A DNA stretch of 64,000 nt, from the NCBI GenBank assembly GCA_036679405.1, contig JAVBVZ010000015.1:186001-250000 (forward strand). The letters are read 5' to 3'. Under the pieces are notes generated by a model. The model had not been told where the DNA came from. It saw only the letters and a program-made list of their open reading frames with translations, and did no database searches. Source of the DNA: JAEYKI01 sp036679405. Lineage in GTDB: Bacteria > Bacillota > Clostridia > Christensenellales > Christensenellaceae. Position 1 is the stretch's first letter, and each line of letters starts with the position of its first letter. Position numbers and translations under genes: made by a program. Positions 43,546 through 50,017 of this stretch are shown in pieces.

Positions 43546-43947
43546 GTTAAATAACCTCCAATCCGGATGAAAAGATCAATTGGAGATACGTCAAAAAGTC
43601 AACACAAAAACATCTCTTACGGTTGTCCGGGTTTATTCGCCTTGAAAAATTGAAATTAAAATTTTTGAAATCCATATTATATGTTGCAAATACAATTATA
43701 TACAGTTTTTGCCATAGATGCAAGGGTTAAAATCCTTTTTCTCCATTTATTTTTCAGCATATGTTTTTTATTTTCCCTCCCCTGCATTCCGACCGCCGGG
43801 CCTTGCCGGAGAAATGCTTTTCTGTTGCATTAAAATGCAATTTAGTTTATACTTTATGATAAATTGTGTACTTGGATTTCATAAGGATACCTTACAGATT
43901 TTCAAAAAAATCCGGCCTCTAGAATCATATTTTGAAGGAGAAAAAAA
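43546..43947. other. Divergent intergenic region (PAS-GGDEF / acyl-CoA dehydrogenase)
   Basis: This region is about 400 bases and AT-rich toward 43650-43720. It contains the acd promoter and a TATAAT on the minus strand near 43675 that could serve the sensor gene. A 77-codon frame at 43718-43951 has no ribosome-binding site and spans the acd promoter; not called. I see no recognisable c-di-GMP aptamer. Confidence 0.5.
43825..43853 (+). promoter_or_regulatory. acd promoter with palindrome at the -35
   Basis: TTGCAT (43825-43830) and TATACT (43848-43853) are 17 bp apart; TTGCATTAAAATGCAA (43825-43840) is a perfect 7-bp dyad with two central bases covering the -35, a likely regulator site. Confidence 0.6.
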
Positions 43948-45102
43948 ATGAACTATTTTCTAACGGAAGAGCAGCAGATGATACAGGAACTTGCTGCCAA
44001 AATTGCGGACGAAAAAATCGCTCCTCTGGCCCTTGAGTATGATGAGCAGGGAGTATTTCCCCGTGATATTGTCGACATCCTTGCTGCGTCCGACCTTTGC
44101 GGCGTCTATATTCCGGAAGAATACGGCGGCCTGGGCGGCGGCGTATTTGAAATGTCCCTGGTGGTAGAGCAGCTCTCCCGCGCCTGCGGCGGCATTGCGC
44201 TGGCCTTTGCGGGCACCGGTCTTGGCACTTACCCTATTTTGCTTTTCGGCACGGATGAACAGAAAGCAAAATATCTGCCGGACATTGCATCCGGCAAAAA
44301 ACTGGCGGCTTTCGGCCTGACCGAGGCAAATGCGGGCAGCGACGCGGCCGGCGTACAGACCACCGCTGTACTGGACGGTGATGAATACGTCCTGAACGGC
44401 ACCAAGCAATGGATCACCAACGGCGGAGAGGCCGATATATATACCGTAATCGCATGCACCAACCGCGCAAAAGGCGCCCGGGGCTTTTCCGCTTTCATCG
44501 TGGAAAAGGGGACGCCCGGTTTCTCCTTCGGCAAAAAAGAAAACAAAATGGGTATCCGCGCTTCTGCAACATCCGAACTGGTGTTTGAAGACTGCCGCAT
44601 TCCAAAAGAAAACCTGATGGTCCGCGAAGGCATGGGCTTCATTGTAGCCATGAAAACGCTGGACCGCACGCGTCCCGGCGTTGCGGCGCAGGCGCTTGGA
44701 ATTGCACAGGGTGCGTTTGACGAAGCGCTCAAATATTCTACCCAGCGGGTACAGTTCGGCAAGCCCATATCTGAAAACCAGGCGGTACAGCATATACTGG
44801 CCGATATGGCTATCCAGATTGAAGCTTCCCGCGCGCTGGTCTACCAGACCTGCCGTGTGATCGACTCGGGCGAGAAGAATTTCTCCAAGGATTCGGCCCT
44901 CTGCAAAGTCATGGCTTCGGATACCGCTATGAAGGTAACGGTAGACGCCGTTCAGATTTTCGGCGGCTACGGCTATATGAAAGAATATCCGGTCGAAAAA
45001 AGAATGCGCGACGCCAAGATCACCCAGATATACGAAGGAACCAACCAGATCCAGCGCAACATTATTGCGCTTGAGCTTTTAAAAGAACAGGCGTCCAAAT
45101 AA
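43948..45102 (+). CDS. Acyl-CoA dehydrogenase (butyryl-CoA dehydrogenase type)
   Basis: The 384-residue protein is a standard short-chain acyl-CoA dehydrogenase. It has FGLTEANAGSDAAG (FAD/substrate loop), NGTKQWITNGGEAD, the DRTRPGVAAQALGIAQGAFDEAL region and the catalytic Glu in QIYEGTNQIQRN. The N-terminus has LTEEQQMIQELAAKIADEKI. With EtfB and an EtfA carrying ferredoxin clusters downstream, it is likely to act as a reductase of an enoyl-CoA (crotonyl-CoA or an aromatic enoyl-CoA) by flavin-based electron bifurcation. The ATG follows GAAGGAG. Confidence 0.93.
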   Translation: MNYFLTEEQQMIQELAAKIADEKIAPLALEYDEQGVFPRDIVDILAASDLCGVYIPEEYGGLGGGVFEMSLVVEQLSRACGGIALAFAGTGLGTYPILLFGTDEQKAKYLPDIASGKKLAAFGLTEANAGSDAAGVQTTAVLDGDEYVLNGTKQWITNGGEADIYTVIACTNRAKGARGFSAFIVEKGTPGFSFGKKENKMGIRASATSELVFEDCRIPKENLMVREGMGFIVAMKTLDRTRPGVAAQALGIAQGAFDEALKYSTQRVQFGKPISENQAVQHILADMAIQIEASRALVYQTCRVIDSGEKNFSKDSALCKVMASDTAMKVTVDAVQIFGGYGYMKEYPVEKRMRDAKITQIYEGTNQIQRNIIALELLKEQASK

Positions 45103-45130
45103 AACGCATTCCATAATGTACTGAGCCACA

Positions 45131-45200
45131 CCCCGGAAAGCCTTACGGCTTTCCGGGGGCCCGATAAACAAACGGCTTCAATTGCGGTTGAAGCCGTTTG
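45131..45200 (+). repeat. Two perfect hairpins in the acd-etfB gap
   Basis: CCCCGGAAAGCC/GGCTTTCCGGGG (45131-45142, 45147-45158; TTAC loop) and CAAACGGCTTCAA/TTGAAGCCGTTTG (45169-45181, 45188-45200) are 12- and 13-bp perfect stems. Neither has a T-tract, so they may act in mRNA processing or stability rather than termination. Confidence 0.8.
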
Positions 45201-45250
45201 CGGTTACAGAACGCCCGGATACTATTAAGGTATTATAAGGAGAATATATT

Positions 45251-46048
45251 TTGAATGTAATCGTATGTGTCAAACAGGTCCCCGGCACGACCGAGGTCAA
45301 AATGAACAAGGAAACCAACACCATCATCCGAGAAGGCGTGGAAGCCATTATCAATCCTTTTGACGCCTATGCGGTGGAAGAAGGAATCCGCATCAAAGAA
45401 AAAACGGAAGGCGGCAAAGTCACCATTCTTTCCATGGGGATTCCGAGCGTAGCCGATCTTCTAAAAGAAACGCTGGCCGTAGGCGCGGACGAGGCCGTGT
45501 TGCTGTCCGACCGCGCTTTTGCGGGAGCAGACACACTGGCCACCGCCTATGCGCTTTCGATGGGCGTTAAAAAAATCGGGAATTACGACCTTATTATCTG
45601 CGGCAAGCAGGCATCGGACGGAGACACCGCCCAGGTCGGTCCCAGCCTTGCGGAAAAGCTGGGCATTCCCCACACCACCTATGTCCGCAAAATAGAAGAG
45701 ATCCGTGAAGGATTCATCCGCTGCCAGCGGATGACGGACGACGGCTATGAAGTAATAGAAATGCCCCTCCCCGCCGTGATCACGGTGGTCAAGGAGATCA
45801 ACGAACCCCGCCTTCCCTCTCTGAAAGGCATGATGCGCTCCAAAAAAGCGCAGATCCCCGTCTGGACGGCAGCGGATATCGGCGCGGATGAGAATCTGTG
45901 CGGCCTTGCAGGTTCCCCCACCCAGGTGGTGGAGACCTTTGTTCCCGTTCATAACGTTCAGAGCGAGATGATAGAAGGCGAACCGGCCGAACAGGCCAAA
46001 AAACTGGCGGACAAACTGATGACCATGCAGTTTAAAACCTGTAATTAG
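45251..46048 (+). CDS. etfB: Electron transfer flavoprotein subunit beta
   Basis: The 265-residue protein has the ETF-beta N-terminus MNVIVCVKQVPGTTEVKM, INPFDAYAVEEGIRIKE, and the nucleotide-binding DLIICGKQASDGDTAQVGPSLAEKLGIPH. It pairs with EtfA to carry FAD; in bifurcating Etf complexes NADH oxidation occurs at this FAD. The start is TTG at 45251, about nine bases after AAGGAG. Confidence 0.94.
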   Translation: MNVIVCVKQVPGTTEVKMNKETNTIIREGVEAIINPFDAYAVEEGIRIKEKTEGGKVTILSMGIPSVADLLKETLAVGADEAVLLSDRAFAGADTLATAYALSMGVKKIGNYDLIICGKQASDGDTAQVGPSLAEKLGIPHTTYVRKIEEIREGFIRCQRMTDDGYEVIEMPLPAVITVVKEINEPRLPSLKGMMRSKKAQIPVWTAADIGADENLCGLAGSPTQVVETFVPVHNVQSEMIEGEPAEQAKKLADKLMTMQFKTCN

Positions 46049-46063
46049 GCGGAGGGCATAAAT

Positions 46064-47254
46064 ATGGCAGATATTAAAATCATAACGGAGAAATGCGTTG
46101 GATGTAAGCTGTGTGTAACGGCCTGCCCTTTTGGCGCAATAGAAGTAGAAAACAAAAAAGCAAAAATTCTGGACAACTGCACCTTATGCGGCGCGTGTGT
46201 TTCATCCTGTAAGTTTGAAGCCATAGACTTTACCAAAGACGAGGTAAAAGCGATGGATCTCTCGGCTTACAAGGGCGTATGGGTCTTCGGAGAACAGTCC
46301 GGCGGTGTGCCCGCCGGTGTTGCGCTGGAACTTCTGGGCGAAGGCCGGAAACTGGCAGACCAGCTTCATGAAACGCTTTCGGCCGTGCTTTTGGGAGAAA
46401 ACATGGAGGCCGCCGCACGCACCCTTATCGCACACGGCGCAGACAATGTTTACCTGGTAGACGATCCTTCCCTTAAAAATTTTAACGACGAATCCTACAC
46501 GGACATCTTTGTCCAGCTGATACGGCAATACAAGCCGGAAATCATACTTCTGGGCGCTACCACCTACGGCCGTTCGCTCGCGCCCCGGATATCTTCCCGC
46601 ATCAATACCGGCCTTACGGCGGACTGTACCAAACTGGAGATCGATCCGGAGAAAAAAATACTCCGCCAGACACGTCCGGCTTTCGGCGGCAACCTGATGG
46701 CCACCATCATTTGCCCGAACCACCGGCCGCAGATGTCCACCGTCCGTCCCAAAGTAATGAAACCGCTTGAAGAGGACGAATCCAGAACCGGCGAAGTCAT
46801 CCGTCCGGACGTCGTGATCCCTACCGGCCTTAAAACCAAAGTGGTGGAAGTGGTTTCCGAACTTTGTGAAATGGTCAGCCTCACCGAAGCGGATATCATT
46901 GTGTCCGGCGGACGCGGGATCGGCGATCCTAAAAACTTTGCGCTGATCGAAGAGCTTGCCCGCACGCTGGGCGGCGCTGTGGGCGCTTCGCGCGCCACGG
47001 TGGACGCCGGTTGGATAGAATACAGCCACCAGGTCGGACAGACCGGAAAAACCGTCGGCCCAAAAGTATATTTTGCCTGCGGCATTTCAGGCGCGGTGCA
47101 GCATCTGGCGGGCATGTCTTCTTCAGACACTATCATTGCCATCAACAAAAACCCGGATGCGCCCATCTTCAACGTAGCGACCTTCGGTATTGTGGGAGAC
47201 GTCCTTCAGGTTGTCCCCGCACTGATTGCCGAATTCAAGGCGCGGCTCGGGTAA
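46064..47254 (+). CDS. etfA: Electron transfer flavoprotein subunit alpha with N-terminal 2[4Fe-4S] ferredoxin domain
   Basis: The 396-residue protein is longer than classical EtfA (about 310-330) because residues about 1-62 form a ferredoxin domain with two CxxCxxC-type clusters (CVGCKLCVTACPFGA and CTLCGACVSSCKFEA). The rest is ETF alpha: VWVFGEQSGG and the FAD-binding C-terminus VSGGRGIGDPKNF...GASRATVDAGW...GQTGKTVGPKVYFACGISG. The same arrangement is known from CarE of the Acetobacterium caffeyl-CoA reductase complex. Gene order acd-etfB-etfA matches bifurcating acyl-CoA dehydrogenase/Etf systems. Confidence 0.94.
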   Translation: MADIKIITEKCVGCKLCVTACPFGAIEVENKKAKILDNCTLCGACVSSCKFEAIDFTKDEVKAMDLSAYKGVWVFGEQSGGVPAGVALELLGEGRKLADQLHETLSAVLLGENMEAAARTLIAHGADNVYLVDDPSLKNFNDESYTDIFVQLIRQYKPEIILLGATTYGRSLAPRISSRINTGLTADCTKLEIDPEKKILRQTRPAFGGNLMATIICPNHRPQMSTVRPKVMKPLEEDESRTGEVIRPDVVIPTGLKTKVVEVVSELCEMVSLTEADIIVSGGRGIGDPKNFALIEELARTLGGAVGASRATVDAGWIEYSHQVGQTGKTVGPKVYFACGISGAVQHLAGMSSSDTIIAINKNPDAPIFNVATFGIVGDVLQVVPALIAEFKARLG

Positions 47255-47267
47255 ACCCGCCCGTCAT

Positions 47268-47310
47268 AAAAAACCACTCTGCTAAAGCAGAGTGGTTTTA
47301 TTTTTTTATT
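47268..47310 (+). terminator. Terminator after etfA
   Basis: A 12-bp perfect stem AAACCACTCTGC-TAAA-GCAGAGTGGTTT followed by TATTTTTTTATT lies about 15 bases past the etfA stop; the A-run on the left could also stop minus-strand transcription from the MerR gene. Confidence 0.88.
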
Positions 47311-47367
47311 TACAGCGTTCCTTAAAATCCGGCTACGCGTGGCAGCATGGTTGATCCGGACCTCTAT

Positions 47368-47745
47368 TCATTTGCACACATCTTTTGCCCGCGCAATTTT
47401 CTCTTCATATATCTTTATTTTTTTATCCATGCTTGCAAGATTGTCTTTCCATTTTTGTATTTCTTCCAAAATATATTTGCGGTGCCCGCTCAGCATCTCA
47501 AGCCGTTCCCTCATGGTTTCATCCCCCGCATAACGTAACCCGGCATATCTGCGAATACTGCGCAGCGGCATTCCCGTTTCCTTCAGTCTCAGAATAAACG
47601 CAGCCCAGGCAATATCTTCCTCACCGTACACCCGCCGTCCCGCGGCGCTGCGCCCCGGCGTGATCAGACCTTCTTTCTCATAATAACGCAGCGTATGGAT
47701 GCCGATCCCCGTGGCTTTTGAAAACTCACCGATAGAATATCCCAT
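47368..47745 (-). CDS. MerR-family regulator
   Basis: The 125-residue protein has the MerR winged helix (YSIGEFSKATGIGIHTLRYYEKEGLITPGRSAAGRRVY, residues about 2-40), wing 2 (DIAWAAFILRLKETGMPLRSIRRYAGLRYAGDETMRERLEML) and a terminal coiled coil, without a large effector domain. It resembles AdhR/YraB-type sensors of aldehydes. It is divergent from a carboxymuconolactone decarboxylase-family gene whose promoter has the 19-bp MerR spacing, so regulation of that gene is very likely. Confidence 0.92.
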   Translation of the reverse strand: MGYSIGEFSKATGIGIHTLRYYEKEGLITPGRSAAGRRVYGEEDIAWAAFILRLKETGMPLRSIRRYAGLRYAGDETMRERLEMLSGHRKYILEEIQKWKDNLASMDKKIKIYEEKIARAKDVCK

Positions 47746-47773
47746 ATCTCCTCCAAATTTTACCCCGGCGCAC

Positions 47774-47804
47774 TTGACATAGAGTGCACTCTAGGTTGTA
47801 TGCT
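47774..47804 (+). promoter_or_regulatory. MerR-type promoter with 12-bp palindrome
   Basis: TTGACA (47774-47779) and TATGCT (47799-47804) are 19 bp apart, and the spacer holds the perfect palindrome AGAGTGCACTCT (47781-47792). This is the classical activator-untwisted MerR promoter and lies between the divergent merR and decarboxylase-family genes. Confidence 0.88.
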
Positions 47805-47836
47805 GTTACTATACAATAAAAAGGAGAGTATCGCAA

Positions 47837-48223
47837 ATGGAAAAATCGCGTTATCAAAAAGGTCTTGAAAAACTTTCAGAAGTGGACGGGCAGGCAGGTG
47901 AAAACGTTATAACCTCACTTCAGGACATTGCGCCCGGCCTTTCGGACTACCTGATCGAATTTGCCTTTGGGGACATCTACTGCCGGGACGGGCTTTCCCT
48001 TCAGGAACGGGAGATTATATCCCTCACCACTCTTTTAACCCAGGGCGGCTGCGAACCCCAGCTTAAAGTGCATATAAACGGCGCGCTGAACGTCGGGCTT
48101 TCGCCTGAAAAAATTGTGGAGGTCATCATTCACTGCGTTCCTTATACCGGGTTCCCCAGGGTACTGAATGCCGTCACCGCCGCAAAGCAAGTGTTTGCAG
48201 AGCGGGGCGTGTCCGTTCAATAA
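47837..48223 (+). CDS. Carboxymuconolactone decarboxylase-family protein
   Basis: The 128-residue protein has the AhpD/CMD helical fold: LSLQEREIISLTTLLTQGGCEPQLKVHINGALNVGLSPEKIVEVIIH. A Cys and a His are seven residues apart (GGCEPQLKVH) but the CxxC of peroxidase-active AhpD is lacking. Members linked to MerR aldehyde sensors are often found with stress-response genes. Role unknown, probably redox or electrophile handling. The ATG at 47837 follows AAGGAG. Confidence 0.9.
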   Translation: MEKSRYQKGLEKLSEVDGQAGENVITSLQDIAPGLSDYLIEFAFGDIYCRDGLSLQEREIISLTTLLTQGGCEPQLKVHINGALNVGLSPEKIVEVIIHCVPYTGFPRVLNAVTAAKQVFAERGVSVQ

Positions 48224-48255
48224 ATCATTTTATGCCCGTTCAACAAAAATTATAC

Positions 48256-48284
48256 TTGCAGATCCTCCCGGTTTACGGTATGTT
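48256..48284 (+). promoter_or_regulatory. Predicted promoter of the AIM24-like gene
   Basis: TTGCAG (48256-48261) and TATGTT (48279-48284) with a 17-bp spacer lie about 45 bases upstream of the start codon. Confidence 0.5.
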
Positions 48285-48329
48285 TGAATTATCCTTAAAA
48301 AACCAAATAAAAGGGAGGAAAACGAACGT

Positions 48330-49001
48330 ATGAAGTATGAAATTTTTGGAGGTACGCTGCCTGCCGTCACGGTATCTTTGGAGGCGGGGGAAGCCGTCTA
48401 CACCCAGGCGGGCGGTATGGCCTGGATGTCTGAAAACCTTAAAATGGAAACCAACATGAAAAGCGGCGCGTTCGGGCGTATGTTTACGGGTGAATCCCTG
48501 TTTATGGCCACCTATACCGCCCAGGCTCCCGGCCAGTCCATCACCCTGGCCTCCACTTTTCCGGGCGCCATTCAGGCCCTTGAGCTGTCTCCGGGCAAAG
48601 AATACATCTGCCAGAAAAGCTCCTTTCTTGGTGCGCAGCCTTCGGTCCAGCTCACCGTAGAGATCATCAAAGGCTTTGCCAAAGGCCTTTTTGGCGGCGA
48701 AGGCTTCATTTTGCAGCGCCTTAAAGGCTCCGGGATTGCGTTTGTGGAAATGAACGGCAGCATCAAAGAAGTCACGCTTCAGGCGGGCGAAAAACTGAAG
48801 GTAGATACCGGCAATATCGCCGTTTTCGAATCTACCGTTACCTATGATATCGAGCGTATCAAGGGCTTTAAAAACGTCCTTTTCGGCGGTGAAGGCCTGT
48901 TTTTGACCACCGTCACCGGTCCGGGCAAGGTCTGGCTGCAAACCATGACGGCAGAGGCGCTTGCAAAAGCCGTTATCCCCTTCCTGCCCAAGTCCAATTA
49001 G
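48330..49001 (+). CDS. TIGR00266/AIM24-family protein
   Basis: The 223-residue protein matches the bacterial AIM24-like beta-trefoil-type family (TIGR00266): EAVYTQAGGMAWMSENLKMETNMKSGAFGRMFTGESLF, then PGKEYICQKSSFL and KGFKNVLFGGEGLFLTTVTGPGKVWLQTM. Function is unknown; members are common single-copy cytoplasmic proteins. The ATG at 48330 follows GGGAGG. It has its own promoter and terminator. Confidence 0.92.
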   Translation: MKYEIFGGTLPAVTVSLEAGEAVYTQAGGMAWMSENLKMETNMKSGAFGRMFTGESLFMATYTAQAPGQSITLASTFPGAIQALELSPGKEYICQKSSFLGAQPSVQLTVEIIKGFAKGLFGGEGFILQRLKGSGIAFVEMNGSIKEVTLQAGEKLKVDTGNIAVFESTVTYDIERIKGFKNVLFGGEGLFLTTVTGPGKVWLQTMTAEALAKAVIPFLPKSN

Positions 49002-49018
49002 TCCGGCTCATTCGTATT

Positions 49019-49046
49019 TAAAAGCCGCCCGGAAAGCGGCTTTTTT
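49019..49046 (+). terminator. Terminator after the AIM24-like gene
   Basis: AAAGCCGC and GCGGCTTT form an 8-bp stem with a 7-base loop followed by TTTTTTCTTTT, about 18 bases past the stop. Confidence 0.85.
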
Positions 49047-49065
49047 CTTTTGTCCCGGCAAAGGC

Positions 49066-49094
49066 TTGACATATACCCCATAGGGGTATATTCT
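49066..49094 (+). promoter_or_regulatory. Promoter with CsoR/CstR-type operator
   Basis: TTGACA (49066-49071) and TATTCT (49089-49094) are 17 bp apart, and the spacer consists of the dyad TATACCCCATAGGGGTATA (49072-49090). G/C tracts flanked by AT ends (ATACCCC...GGGGTAT) are the hallmark of CsoR-family operators, including CstR sites that control sulfur-transfer genes. Confidence 0.82.
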
Positions 49095-49129
49095 GTTTGT
49101 TGGATATTTTAAAAGAAAGAGTTGATTTT

Positions 49130-50011
49130 TTGGACTGCACAAAATGCGCACAGAAAGGCTGCAGGAACGGCGATCCCTGCACGGACAATAGCGCTTCTTA
49201 TATTGGTGAATACCATACCGCACAAACCGCGCCGGTCGTCCATGCGGCCTCCGCCCTGGTAGACGGCGGGAGGGCGGGCACGCTTACGCGCCTTGAAGAA
49301 ATTGCAGAATACTGCCGTATACGCGGCTTTAAAAAAATAGGCGTCGCCTACTGTTACGCGTTGGAAAAAGAAGCCCTCTCCCTGAAAAATTATTTGCTGC
49401 AGGAAGGGTTTTCCCCGCTTATGGTTTCCTGCACGGTGGACGGCGTCACTGAGTCTGCCGTAGACCCGGATAAAACCGACTCTTCCATCTCCTGCAATCC
49501 CATCGGGCAGGCCCGGGCCATCAACCGGTCGGGCGCACAGTTTGCCGTTTTGATGGGGCTGTGCCTGGGGCATGATATCCTGCTGCAAAAAAACCTAACG
49601 ATGGATTTTACCGTTTTCGCGGTCAAGGACCGTGTCACCGGCCACCATCCCCTTATGGGTTTGCCGGACGTACAGCCGCCGGAAGACGCTTTTTTAAAAA
49701 ATATGCCGGATGATTTTTACCTCATGCAGCCCAAAGAGCTTGCCCTGCTGCTTGAAAACCAAAAAAGCCCGGAAGACTTTTATCTTCTGGACCTTCGCAA
49801 TGAAAAGGTTTTTGCAAAAAACGGCTTTTCGGGTTCCATCAATATCCCTCTTGCAGACCTGCCCCAAAAATACCGTTTTCTTCTTCCGGATAAAACAAAA
49901 AAGGTCGTCGCCCTGTGCGGCGGCGGCCTCCAGTCTCTTTACGCCGTCATGTTTCTGTCCATCAAGGGCTACCGCGACGTACGCAGCGTTCGGGGCGGGT
50001 TTCCCGGCTGA
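49130..50011 (+). CDS. DUF1847 - rhodanese fusion protein
   Basis: The protein is 293 residues from the TTG at 49130. The open frame reaches a TTG at 49097, but that would be at or before the expected transcription start. The N-terminal part (about 1-190) is a DUF1847 domain with many cysteines (MDCTKCAQKGCRNGDPC, GVAYCYALEKEA, SISCNPIGQA, MGLCLGHD), a predicted metal-binding fold. The C-terminal part (about 195-293) is a rhodanese with FYLLDLRNEKVFAKNGFSGSINIP and the catalytic Cys in ALCGGGLQS. Together with the CstR-type operator this points to persulfide or metal-thiol chemistry. A CsoR/CstR gene is not in the window. Confidence 0.82.
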   Translation: MDCTKCAQKGCRNGDPCTDNSASYIGEYHTAQTAPVVHAASALVDGGRAGTLTRLEEIAEYCRIRGFKKIGVAYCYALEKEALSLKNYLLQEGFSPLMVSCTVDGVTESAVDPDKTDSSISCNPIGQARAINRSGAQFAVLMGLCLGHDILLQKNLTMDFTVFAVKDRVTGHHPLMGLPDVQPPEDAFLKNMPDDFYLMQPKELALLLENQKSPEDFYLLDLRNEKVFAKNGFSGSINIPLADLPQKYRFLLPDKTKKVVALCGGGLQSLYAVMFLSIKGYRDVRSVRGGFPG

Positions 50012-50017
50012 GGGATC

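Noticed and set aside
43560..43720. c-di-GMP riboswitch upstream of the PAS-GGDEF-HD-GYP gene
   Set aside because: I could not find the GEMM-type conserved core on the minus strand.
43718..43951. 77-codon open frame upstream of the acyl-CoA dehydrogenase
   Set aside because: Spans the predicted acd promoter and its dyad, ends on the acd start codon and has no ribosome-binding site.
49097..49129. TTG start at 49097 for the DUF1847-rhodanese gene
   Set aside because: It lies three bases after the predicted -10 hexamer, before the expected transcription start; the TTG at 49130 is used, although N-terminal sequencing would be needed to settle it.
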